The notes under the pieces were generated by a model. It saw only the letters and a program-made list of their open reading frames with translations, had not been told where the DNA came from and did not search any database. From NCBI GenBank assembly GCA_046545795.1, contig JBKGZD010000056.1:1-14687 (forward strand): 14,687 nucleotides of DNA. The letters are read 5' to 3'. Of the stretch, positions 6,903 through 14,445 are shown one piece after another. The translations under genes and the position numbers were made by a program. The DNA is from JAGXLC01 sp046545795 (GTDB lineage: Bacteria; Bacteroidota; Bacteroidia; Bacteroidales; UBA12077). The stretch's first letter is position 1, and each line of letters begins with the position of its first letter.

Positions 6903-8912
6903 ATGAATAACAACGTAATATCCAAACATCAAACACGCAAATCAGATTCTGCAACTATTAATACTGCAAACAGAAGAAGACAAAAATGGATTGCTCTTTC
7001 CGGACAACCAAATGTCGGGAAAAGTCTTCTTTTCAACAGGTTAACCGGTTCCAGGGCAACGGTTTCCAATTATCCAGGTACCACAATTGCCGTAGACAAA
7101 GGACATATTACTCTTGGAACTGAAAAGTTTGAGATTTGGGATTTACCCGGACTTTACTCATTATTACCAATAACAGAAGAAGAAAGAGTTGCAAAAAGAG
7201 CGTTGATTGAGGAAAAGCCTGATTATATACTGCACGTAGTGGATGCCAAAAACCTCACCAGAATGCTTCCCTTGGCACTGGAGTTATCTGAAACCGGTCT
7301 TAAAGTAATACTGGTAGTCAATATGATAGATGAGGCTGAAAAAGAAGGTATAACAATCGATTTCAAAAAACTAAGCCAGCAAACAGGTATCCCGGTGGTT
7401 CCTTCTGTTGCAATAACCGGAAAAGGTATAAATCAGATCTTGTCTAATATACTAAACTATAAAAGATTAAATCATAAACCGGTAATACCATTGGACTCAT
7501 GGATTGAACAAAATATTAAAAAACTTGAGAGTATACTATCAAACACTTATCCCATAAATCGAAGGAGTATTGCCCAGTTACTTCTTCAGGAAGATGAAGA
7601 TGTACTAAAACTGGTAGCAACTGAAGAGCCTGAACAAATGAATCAGGTTAAAACTGTTATCGTTAATACTAAATCAAGATATGAAGAATCGCTGGTATAC
7701 TCGATGCGAATTAAAATACATGAGGTTTCCGAAAATATTGTACAACAATCAATTAGTATTGAACAAAAAAAACGCATCAGAATAGGCGATAAGCTTAACC
7801 AGCTCATGATTAGACCTGCAACGGGTATCCCGATTCTTCTTTTAGTGCTATATTTTTTCCTCTATAAGTTTGTAGGTGTATTTGGAGCAGGAACAATAGT
7901 AGATTTTGTGGAAGGAAAATTATTCGGGGAAATTATTAATCCGGCCATTGAGGCTGGTGTAGAAAGTATAATTGGCTCTGAAATCATCCAGCTGTTAATT
8001 ATTGGAGAATATGGTCTCGTTACCCTGGGATTGACTTATGCCATCGCTATTATTCTGCCTGTGGTAGGAACTTTCTTCCTTGCATTCTCTGTCATCGAGG
8101 ATTCAGGCTATTTGCCCCGCTTGTCCTTGCTAATCGACAGATTATTCAAAAAAATTGGTCTGAGTGGAAGAGCTGTAATACCTATGGTTCTGGGATTAGG
8201 TTGCGACACTATGGCAACTATAGTAACCAGGACCCAGGAAACCAAACGAGAAAGAATAATTGCAACTTTATTACTGGCACTTGCTATTCCTTGCTCCGCA
8301 CAACTTGGAGTTATCTTTGCTTTATTAGCGCCAGTTCCTATGGCTTTACTGGTTTGGGGTTTAGTAATTTTAGCTAATTTCATGTTTGTAGGCTTTATGG
8401 CATCGAAAATTATGCCGGGAAAGAAACCAAGCTTCTTTATGGAACTCCCCCCATTACGCATACCGAAATTATCAAATGTTTTAAGCAAGACCTATACACG
8501 TATTCTCTGGTACTTGAAAGAAGTGCTGCCTCTGTTTATCATAGCAAGTGTCATAATTTGGCTTCTGCAGATTACAGGTATATTCCCGGTTATTCTGAAA
8601 GGAATTGAGCCAGTTGTTAACGGTATTGGGTTACCAAATGAAACATCAGATGTATTTCTATTTGGGTTTTTCAGAAGAGATTATGGTGCAGCCGGATTAT
8701 TCCAAATGCAGGATATGCTGACAGCAAACCAACTTGCAATCTCAGCAGTAGTACTGACATTGTTTGTACCATGCGTGGCACAATTGATGGTAATGTTCAA
8801 AGAAAGAGGCGCAAAAACGGCAATAGGCATCTTCTTTTTGGTTCTGACTCTTGCCTTTTCAATGGGATGGGTGTTAAATTTTATACTCAATATTTTTAAT
8901 ATAACGTTATAG
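6903..8912 (+). CDS. feoB: ferrous iron transporter FeoB
   Basis: A 669-residue inner-membrane Fe(II) transporter. After a polar, basic extension of about 28 residues comes the GTPase domain: G1 GQPNVGKS (residues 34-41), G2 in YPGTT, G3 DLPG, G4 NMID and a G5-like SVAITGKG. A helical spacer (GDI-like) region reaches to about 290. The membrane part has roughly eight helices with the family motifs IEDSGYLPR, GLGCDTMATIVTRT (Cys434), AIPCSAQLGV, FFRRDYGAAGL and FVPCVAQLMV. The cysteines in these segments are implicated in metal passage. It is shorter than the ~770-residue E. coli protein but complete. It is coupled to the next small gene, whose Shine-Dalgarno overlaps its stop codon, and FeoA follows separately. 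Confidence 0.97.
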   Translation: MNNNVISKHQTRKSDSATINTANRRRQKWIALSGQPNVGKSLLFNRLTGSRATVSNYPGTTIAVDKGHITLGTEKFEIWDLPGLYSLLPITEEERVAKRALIEEKPDYILHVVDAKNLTRMLPLALELSETGLKVILVVNMIDEAEKEGITIDFKKLSQQTGIPVVPSVAITGKGINQILSNILNYKRLNHKPVIPLDSWIEQNIKKLESILSNTYPINRRSIAQLLLQEDEDVLKLVATEEPEQMNQVKTVIVNTKSRYEESLVYSMRIKIHEVSENIVQQSISIEQKKRIRIGDKLNQLMIRPATGIPILLLVLYFFLYKFVGVFGAGTIVDFVEGKLFGEIINPAIEAGVESIIGSEIIQLLIIGEYGLVTLGLTYAIAIILPVVGTFFLAFSVIEDSGYLPRLSLLIDRLFKKIGLSGRAVIPMVLGLGCDTMATIVTRTQETKRERIIATLLLALAIPCSAQLGVIFALLAPVPMALLVWGLVILANFMFVGFMASKIMPGKKPSFFMELPPLRIPKLSNVLSKTYTRILWYLKEVLPLFIIASVIIWLLQITGIFPVILKGIEPVVNGIGLPNETSDVFLFGFFRRDYGAAGLFQMQDMLTANQLAISAVVLTLFVPCVAQLMVMFKERGAKTAIGIFFLVLTLAFSMGWVLNFILNIFNITL

Positions 8913-8917
8913 GAGGT
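8911..8917 (+). promoter_or_regulatory. strong Shine-Dalgarno overlapping the feoB stop codon
   Basis: AGGAGGT lies 4 bases before the ATG at 8922, and its first two bases are the end of the feoB TAG stop. Other genes in this window show no comparable site, and Bacteroidota rarely use one. It fixes the start of the small Cys-rich gene and suggests translation coupled to feoB termination. Confidence 0.75.
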
Positions 8918-8921
8918 AATC

Positions 8922-9128
8922 ATGCATAGATGTGCATTTTGTGGAATAGAATTCACACAGGAACAAGCAATATCGGCATGCGGAAGCTGCCCATTATCTA
9001 ACTGCAAACTGGTTAAATGTCCGAATTGCGGCTATGAAGCTCTACCGGAAGCAAAGTCATTCACTTTGCTCAAAAATATCTTTTCTAAGAAGAAAAAAAA
9101 TACAAGCAGTAAGGAAACAAAGAATTAA
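8922..9128 (+). CDS. small seven-cysteine protein of the feo operon
   Basis: A 68-residue protein with a metal-binding N-terminal half and a basic, lysine-rich tail. The cysteines are Cys4, Cys7 (CAFC), Cys20, Cys23 (CGSC), Cys28, Cys33 and Cys36 (CPNC), ending in a rubredoxin-knuckle-like CPNCGYE. Two CxxC pairs plus CxxxxCxxC could hold zinc or an iron-sulfur cluster, with His2 as a possible eighth ligand. There is no membrane segment or signal peptide, so it should be cytoplasmic. It sits between feoB and feoA, 9 bases after feoB. FeoC is a winged-helix protein with a Cys cluster in enterobacteria. This one has no room for that fold but occupies a similar genetic place, so a FeoB-modulating or iron-sensing role is a fair inference. 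I do not know an established name. Confidence 0.85.
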   Translation: MHRCAFCGIEFTQEQAISACGSCPLSNCKLVKCPNCGYEALPEAKSFTLLKNIFSKKKKNTSSKETKN

Positions 9129-9151
9129 TAAACATCATAAATAAAAGAAAA

Positions 9152-9430
9152 ATGTACAAGGAAATAAAAATATCGGCTATGGAATCAGATAAAGGGATTG
9201 CATTAAATGAATTAAAAAAAGGAAGTTCCGGGACAGTATCAAATATAAAAGCAACTAATACAGCAACCGTTCAAAAATTACTGGCAATGGGTATATTACC
9301 CGGTCGCATCATCTATGTTATACGTACATACCCGGTGTATATAATTCAAATAGACAACACACAGGTAGCTATGGATAAAGAACTGGCCAAGAATATAATT
9401 TTAACTAAGTATAAAAAAGATTTTGTCTGA
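9152..9430 (+). CDS. feoA: FeoA, SH3-like partner of FeoB
   Basis: A 92-residue cytoplasmic protein of the FeoA family. The SH3-like core runs from about residue 18 (ALNELKKGSSGTVSNIKA) through LLAMGILPGRIIYVI to the final DNTQVAMDKELAKNIIL strand. The LxxMGILPG segment is the family hallmark. FeoA binds FeoB and is needed for efficient Fe(II) uptake. A second in-frame ATG at 9179 (MESDKG) would remove nine residues outside the conserved core, so either start is possible. The gene is last in the operon, 23 bases after the Cys-rich gene. The order feoB, small gene, feoA is reversed from the E. coli order. Confidence 0.93.
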   Translation: MYKEIKISAMESDKGIALNELKKGSSGTVSNIKATNTATVQKLLAMGILPGRIIYVIRTYPVYIIQIDNTQVAMDKELAKNIILTKYKKDFV

Positions 9431-9446
9431 TACATGAAACTCTTAT

Positions 9447-9466
9447 ATAACTTCTTTTAAAGTTAT
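9447..9466 (+). terminator. weak hairpin after feoA
   Basis: ATAACTT (9447-9453) and AAGTTAT (9460-9466) form a 7-bp AT-rich stem with a CTTTTA loop, starting 17 bases after the feoA stop. The T run that follows is interrupted (TGATTTTG), so intrinsic termination would be weak. Confidence 0.35.
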
Positions 9467-9674
9467 TGATTTTGTGGACATATAGATCTTTATACTAAGG
9501 TCTTATTAACCCATTAAATTACAGACTTTAGTAGATTTTTTTATCGCTAACCGAGGAAAATATTCATATTTGGTCAGAAAAATTACTTAAAAGCCACATA
9601 AGAAGATATTCTTTTTAGCTTTAATCAATTCAACTCTCATTTGTACATATAAGTTATATTGGGTATACTCCTGG

Positions 9675-9727
9675 AAAAAACTACCGGTAAGCTTTTCAAA
9701 ACAATCATATAAAGATTTGAAGCTTAC
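9675..9727 (-). terminator. intrinsic terminator of the anti-sigma gene
   Basis: On the minus strand, GTAAGCTTCAAA (9727-9716) pairs with TTTG-AA-AAGCTTAC (9700-9687), an 8-bp stem extended by four more pairs after a 2-base bulge. It is followed by CGGTAG and six Ts (9680-9675). It begins 17 bases after the anti-sigma stop codon. No T run follows it on the plus strand, so it should stop only minus-strand transcription. Confidence 0.65.
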
Positions 9728-9744
9728 AAAAAAATTATTATCAA

Positions 9745-10554
9745 CTATTCTACAATAATCTTTCCTACAAACAACAAGTCAAAATCTTCGTTAATCAGTT
9801 TCCAGTAATACAGTCCCCGGGAAAGTTCAGGAATCAAAACTTGTCCTTCCTCAACAACTATAGTTTGTATTTCTTCTCCCTTGTTATCAAAAAACTCAAC
9901 ATAAAGTTTTTCATTTTCTGGGTTTTCCCAGCTAAGTGAATCAATCTCCGCATAAGTGATAGTAGGAGGTGTATTCACTTTAACAGCTCTGCTGCGATAA
10001 GCTCCCTGCAGATTCTCATATAATTGTTCTAAATTTTCATTGGTCTGATATTCTGCTAATAATTCTTTTTGCTTTGCTTCCTCCTGAGCAGCAACTTCCT
10101 GTTTGTCTCCTGGTTCTTCTATAACAGATGATTCATTATTCTTAATTGCAATTTCCATTTTATTATGTTTTCTGCAATAGACTGTATCCCTTGCTTCATC
10201 AACAACGAATACAGGTAACCCTCCGAATTCATGAACATATGCAGAATCATTTACCGCATTCTTTCCCCTTTCCAATAAGGGAACTATAAAAAAAAGAATT
10301 GTGGCAGCAGCTGCAACCACGAGTCCGATATACAATTTTTTCCCAGTATATGCATTTCCTGGTTTTGGATCCAAAACTGAATTCCCCTCTAGTTCACTGG
10401 ACACCTCTGAAATTATCATTACCTCACCTGCACAGTCTTCACAAGAATTCAAATGATTTCTTAATGAGACATTCAACCTCTCATATCTCCCATCGTTAAT
10501 GGCTTCTGCACATTGTGCAATCTCTTCCGGTGTCAGATGTTTGTCGTTTGACAT
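9745..10554 (-). CDS. membrane-anchored anti-sigma-like protein
   Basis: A 269-residue single-pass protein. The N-terminal ~70 residues resemble a zinc-binding anti-sigma domain, with His34, Cys38 and Cys41 in NHLNSCEDC and Cys15 as a possible fourth ligand. One transmembrane helix at about 74-94 (IGLVVAAAATILFFIVPLL) follows the basic GKK, so the N terminus should be cytoplasmic. The outer ~170 residues have a Glu/Gln-rich helical stretch at about 145-180 and a C-terminal beta-rich domain ending GLYYWKLINEDFDLLFVGKI. It lies 127 bases after the sigma gene on the same strand, the usual order for a sigma/anti-sigma pair. Its likely job is to hold that sigma factor inactive until a periplasmic signal or cleavage releases it. 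A hairpin terminator follows. Confidence 0.72.
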   Translation of the reverse strand: MSNDKHLTPEEIAQCAEAINDGRYERLNVSLRNHLNSCEDCAGEVMIISEVSSELEGNSVLDPKPGNAYTGKKLYIGLVVAAAATILFFIVPLLERGKNAVNDSAYVHEFGGLPVFVVDEARDTVYCRKHNKMEIAIKNNESSVIEEPGDKQEVAAQEEAKQKELLAEYQTNENLEQLYENLQGAYRSRAVKVNTPPTITYAEIDSLSWENPENEKLYVEFFDNKGEEIQTIVVEEGQVLIPELSRGLYYWKLINEDFDLLFVGKIIVE

Positions 10555-10582
10555 TATTCTTAATTTATGCTATTCCTCTGAT

Positions 10583-10687
10583 AAAATCTTTCATCAGAAA
10601 ATAACCAGTTTATGTTTCTTTAATTTCATTGAAAATCTTTCATCATCATTTATACCTAAGGAAACTTCCATGATATGTTTCTTAATT
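10583..10687. repeat. duplicated composite repeat between sigma and anti-sigma genes
   Basis: AAAATCTTTCATCA occurs at 10583-10596 and 10632-10645. TATGTTTCTT(T)AATT occurs at 10611-10625 and 10674-10687. The two motifs alternate, so a composite unit of about 45-55 bases has been duplicated, with diverged spacers of 14 and 28 bases. The second copy overlaps the end of the sigma gene. Read on the minus strand, both copies lie in front of the anti-sigma gene and may act as binding sites, or may simply be a decayed tandem duplication. Confidence 0.6.
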
Positions 10688-11431
10688 ACTATTTGTGTTT
10701 TGTATCATAGAGGCTTCAATTAACAAACCCAAACTTTCATCATTATAATTGGATGAATTGTTATAATTTAATCTTTTTAACAAGCTATCGCGTTGCTTAT
10801 TCAACCATATTCTCACAGCGTCATTCTTGACATTTTTCCCTTCTATCCTGTTGACAAGCTGTGTAAGTTTATCGAATTTATCTGCCTTTGAAACAGCCTT
10901 CTGATTCACTAAAATATTTCTAACAAACGCTTTATGCTCTTCACTATATTTATCTAAATCATTGTCATCCAATGGTATACCATAATAATATTTCAGAAAA
11001 AGATTAACCTTACCAATCGTTCCGTTAAAAAAAAGCATTGCTTTCTTTAATCGTTCAACTTCATTACTTATTACAACACCTTTTTCGGCTTCATACACGG
11101 TAGTCGAACCATTTTCTGCTTCCCTATCGTTAGGCTGATTATCAGGAAGAGCATACCAATGTTTTTGTTCTTTTCTGATTACCTCGCAACACATACGGTT
11201 AACTACTGCTGTATAATATGTTATAACTTTTGATTTACCCTTAAAAGCATTGTTGATTTTGTCTTTTTGCTCCATAAATTTTTCAACAACAACCATCTCT
11301 ACATCCTCTTTCTCCCTTAATGGAATGACAGAGCGTGCAACATATTTGGATATAACTTTCTTTGAAATCTCAGTGATTGTTTCAATTAAAGTTGTATCGT
11401 CTTTTATAACTTTGTTGCTGTTCAGGGTCAT
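10682..11431 (-). CDS. divergent sigma-70-family-like transcription factor
   Basis: A 249-residue soluble protein. Residues about 15-95 resemble sigma region 2. An acidic helix (REKEDVEMVVVEKFMEQ) is followed by the core/-10 segment (KVITYYTAVVNRMCCEVIRK), where the R-x-x-C-x-x-x-x-R-K pattern is typical. Residues about 135-220 could form region 4, from LKYYYGIPLDD to a recognition-helix-like stretch NDAVRIWLNKQRDSLLKRL. The linker between them is long and charged. It is longer than ordinary ECF sigma factors (~190 residues), and region 4 is weak, so identity rests partly on the anti-sigma-like gene behind it. It is divergent from the TPR-CHAT gene across 149 bases, suggesting shared control and perhaps autoregulation. 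Confidence 0.62.
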   Translation of the reverse strand: MTLNSNKVIKDDTTLIETITEISKKVISKYVARSVIPLREKEDVEMVVVEKFMEQKDKINNAFKGKSKVITYYTAVVNRMCCEVIRKEQKHWYALPDNQPNDREAENGSTTVYEAEKGVVISNEVERLKKAMLFFNGTIGKVNLFLKYYYGIPLDDNDLDKYSEEHKAFVRNILVNQKAVSKADKFDKLTQLVNRIEGKNVKNDAVRIWLNKQRDSLLKRLNYNNSSNYNDESLGLLIEASMIQNTNSN

Positions 11432-11580
11432 TTCTGAAATTATTTCTTTGTAAAAATAATCATATTTATAAAAATCTGTATTTTATCAAGAACTTATGCT
11501 ATTTTTACATAGATTTAACAAATTAAATTGTTCATTTTCTGCCTTGACAGCATTAATATTTTTTAATAACAGATAAAACT
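11432..11580. promoter_or_regulatory. divergent regulatory region between sigma and CHAT genes
   Basis: This 149-base, very AT-rich segment must contain the promoters of both genes. Rightward, TATTTTTA at 11500-11507 is close to TAnnTTTG, but no TTG stands at the expected distance. No clear leftward box is seen. Poor matches to the primary promoter would fit transcription by an alternative sigma factor, perhaps the one encoded next door. The two start codons lie in an 11-base inverted pair, ATGACCCTGAA (11421-11431 and 11581-11591). Confidence 0.4.
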
Positions 11581-14445
11581 ATGACCCTGAATAACAAAAT
11601 CTCATTAAAGATAAGTCTTGTAATTGCCGGTATCCTACTTTTCAGCAACTCATACTCACAATACGGCCCCTTTTGGTCTAACGAAAGAAATTTATCCGAA
11701 TACTCCAATTATGAAGCCTACCTAAATATTGTTGAAGATTTTAATAATGAGAAAAATACAGGACCTACTATAGAATCATTAGACAGTCTCGCCTTAAAGA
11801 CTTTAAATAATAAAGACTACAGTCAATTTTTATTTCTAAAAAATGAAGCAGCCAATTTTTATATGGCGGAAAGTAGGTATGATGATGGGTACAAAGACTT
11901 ATACAATGCAATGCAGGTTTTTTCCAACAATCATGATACCCTGTCAATAGAATATGTTGCATCTCAGCGTTTATTGCGCAAACTGCTCACTCGTTCTTCT
12001 CAAGAATCGAGAAATGAGGGGGAATTATTCCAGTCACAGCTAGATATTCTGAATGCATTAGATATTGAGGGTGAGCCCATGAGAAATACCCTTATTGATT
12101 ATGGATTATATTTAACCCGCCAGAAAAAGACCAAAGAAGCCATCAACATTTTATATGATGCCCGCAATTATGCCCTCAAAGAGAATGATTTATCAAGTCT
12201 GGGTGTAGCAGATTACACAATAATAACCAATCTCCCACCCGTTTATGATATTCAGAAAACCACAATGGAGGTATTAAAAAATGATATCAAGCTTTTTGAA
12301 CAAGCCAAGCCTTCGATTCCTGTTTTAACATATAGCGCCTATTTCAATTATTTGGTAGGGGAAAGATACTACGACTACTTTGAAGATTATGACCAGGGAA
12401 TTTTTTACACAAAAAAAGCAATAGCTTGTCTTGACACACTCATGCATCCAGCATGGAATCTAAAAGCTTCATCGCATTCAAACCTGGCTTTAATGTACGC
12501 TGATTTAAAAGATACAAGCCAGCTGTGGGATAATTATAACGATACAAAAATTATTGCGGATACAAAACCTATGTCTGATTACAACAAAAGTCTTGCGTAT
12601 GTCAATATTGCAGATGCAGTGGTTACTGTATCTGAAGATTCTGCTACAATGCTGCTTGATTCCATCAAAAGACAACCCGGAGCTCAGTTCTTTGAAGATA
12701 AAATCGCCGAAATAGAGGCAAAAGCCCTGATAAAATCAGGTGAGGAGAATGGAGGTATTCAATTAATTACTGAAAAATTTAATGAGTCAGAAACAATAAA
12801 AGGTTATCGTATACCAGTGATTTCGGATTCCATAGATTATATGAACCAGATTCATTTCTTCCATTTGATTGAAGAAACGATTAGAAATTCAGATAATGTA
12901 TTAGCAGATGAAAAGAAGCCTTATGTAATCACCAACCTTATCCTAAAACAAAACCAATTGTTTCTTAATGCTATAAAAAAGGACATTTACGGACACGAAT
13001 TATCAAGCCTGACAAATAAATACCATGATTTCTTAATGCCTGCTCTTGAGTATTTACTGACAAGTGGTGAAGAAAACTCCGAAGAAGCAATCCAGCTTAT
13101 TTTCGCATCTAAAGCAATCCAGCTTTACAATAATCTTATAAAGAGTCAGACGCAAAGCCAGATGGATAGTAATCCCCTGCTGCTTTCACAATTCCTTGAT
13201 ATATCCGATGATATTCAAAACGTCAGGAATAAATTAGCGAATACCCGAACAACTGACGCCCAAGAGGAAGAGCTGAAAAAAGAGTTAAATACACTACTAG
13301 TGGACAACATGGTATTACGCTACCAAATGAACGAAAAGCAATTTGAAACAGATGAGATACAGGTTCCTTCTTTACAAGAAATTCAGAAAAAATTAAACCC
13401 GGGGAAAGGAATTATTGAATATACAATGAATGATTCTGTTCTTATATGGACATTGATTACAAAAAGCCATTCCAAAACAGGTATAAAATACATAAAGAAT
13501 TTACCGGGAAAAATATCTGAAGAGATTCATGCAATAAAAACAGGCAGAAAACCAACCGATATTGGATCGATTCTCTTTAGCGATATTGAAGCCGAGATAC
13601 TAAAGCTGGAACATGTAACAATTATCCCGGATGGTGAGCTAAGCTATATACCCTTTGAATGGATGGTTCTACCTAAAAGCCAAAAAAGAATTATTGAAAT
13701 GTTGCCGGTTTCATATAATTATTCCACTGCTTTGTGGTATATGCTCAAAAATGAGATAATATCCAAAGAGAAAAGAAACATCTTATCTGTTGCTCCCTTA
13801 TTTTACGATGAGGACAAAAATACTGATAAAGAAATTCATTATAGCTCTAATTATCGAGGATCGGGAAATTTTCAACCACTTTACCACTCAAAAAAGGAGG
13901 TTAATTCAATAGACAGTATTTTTAGGGCTAATGAGTCAACGACACTGAGTCTTATAGGAACCGAGGCGAGCATGAGGAACACAAAAGAACACCTGCAACA
14001 CTTTGATATAATCCACCTGGCGACTCATGGCCTGGTTAACCCGGAACACCCTGAACGATCGGGTCTTTTTCTCCATCCTGACAATGTAAGTGAAGAAAAA
14101 ATTTTAAAAGATGATAACATTTTAACTTTAGGGGAATTAATGACCATTGATATGAAGGCAGATCTTGTTGTTCTTAGTGCATGCAATACAGGAAAAGGAA
14201 GAATTGCTGAAGGTGAAGGTGTTATAGCTCTGCCACGGGGGTTTATTTTATCAGGAGTGCCTAATGTAATTTCCACCCTTTGGAATGTTCATGACCAAAA
14301 AACAATGGAATTAATGAAGGCCTTCTATAGTTACATGCTCAGAGGCAATTCTTATGCAGAAGCACTCAGGCTGGCCAAACTGGACGCTATTAAAAAGGGT
14401 TTTATGCCTATGGATTGGGCAGGAATTGTTCTTATTGGCAGTTAG
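11581..14445 (+). CDS. exported TPR-CHAT protein (caspase-like protease)
   Basis: A 954-residue protein. Residues 1-26 form a signal peptide (ISLVIAGILLFSNSYSQ), placing the mature protein in the periplasm or beyond. About residues 80-480 are helical with TPR-like repeats (for example AANFYMAESRYDDGYKDLYN and GLYLTRQKKTKEAINILYDA). A helical stretch rich in Glu and Lys at about 535-610 precedes the CHAT domain at about 620-954. The catalytic dyad is present: His816 in HLATHG and Cys868 in VVLSACNTGKG, followed by the family-typical EGVIALPRGFILSGVPNVIS and a WAGIVLIG end. CHAT is a caspase-like peptidase fold. Relatives act in Craspase and in gasdermin activation. Its genetic partners here are a sigma factor and an anti-sigma protein, so the periplasmic part of the latter is a candidate substrate. 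That is inference. Confidence 0.92.
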   Translation: MTLNNKISLKISLVIAGILLFSNSYSQYGPFWSNERNLSEYSNYEAYLNIVEDFNNEKNTGPTIESLDSLALKTLNNKDYSQFLFLKNEAANFYMAESRYDDGYKDLYNAMQVFSNNHDTLSIEYVASQRLLRKLLTRSSQESRNEGELFQSQLDILNALDIEGEPMRNTLIDYGLYLTRQKKTKEAINILYDARNYALKENDLSSLGVADYTIITNLPPVYDIQKTTMEVLKNDIKLFEQAKPSIPVLTYSAYFNYLVGERYYDYFEDYDQGIFYTKKAIACLDTLMHPAWNLKASSHSNLALMYADLKDTSQLWDNYNDTKIIADTKPMSDYNKSLAYVNIADAVVTVSEDSATMLLDSIKRQPGAQFFEDKIAEIEAKALIKSGEENGGIQLITEKFNESETIKGYRIPVISDSIDYMNQIHFFHLIEETIRNSDNVLADEKKPYVITNLILKQNQLFLNAIKKDIYGHELSSLTNKYHDFLMPALEYLLTSGEENSEEAIQLIFASKAIQLYNNLIKSQTQSQMDSNPLLLSQFLDISDDIQNVRNKLANTRTTDAQEEELKKELNTLLVDNMVLRYQMNEKQFETDEIQVPSLQEIQKKLNPGKGIIEYTMNDSVLIWTLITKSHSKTGIKYIKNLPGKISEEIHAIKTGRKPTDIGSILFSDIEAEILKLEHVTIIPDGELSYIPFEWMVLPKSQKRIIEMLPVSYNYSTALWYMLKNEIISKEKRNILSVAPLFYDEDKNTDKEIHYSSNYRGSGNFQPLYHSKKEVNSIDSIFRANESTTLSLIGTEASMRNTKEHLQHFDIIHLATHGLVNPEHPERSGLFLHPDNVSEEKILKDDNILTLGELMTIDMKADLVVLSACNTGKGRIAEGEGVIALPRGFILSGVPNVISTLWNVHDQKTMELMKAFYSYMLRGNSYAEALRLAKLDAIKKGFMPMDWAGIVLIGS

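Larger units (their letters stand above)
9431..9744. other. convergent spacer between feoA and the anti-sigma gene
   Basis: This 314-base AT-rich spacer separates the feo operon from the minus-strand sigma/anti-sigma pair. It carries a candidate terminator for each side, near its two ends. Between about 9470 and 9680 I see no gene, repeat or RNA. Confidence 0.6.

Noticed and set aside
8108..8488. 126-codon open frame opposite feoB
   Set aside because: It lies wholly within feoB on the opposite strand, and its translation has no domain. It is a shadow of the conserved membrane segments.
9745..14445. Craspase-type CRISPR locus
   Set aside because: There is no CRISPR array, no gRAMP/Cas7-11 gene and no Csx30-like gene, and the CHAT protein carries a signal peptide. 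Only the protease/anti-sigma/sigma logic is similar.
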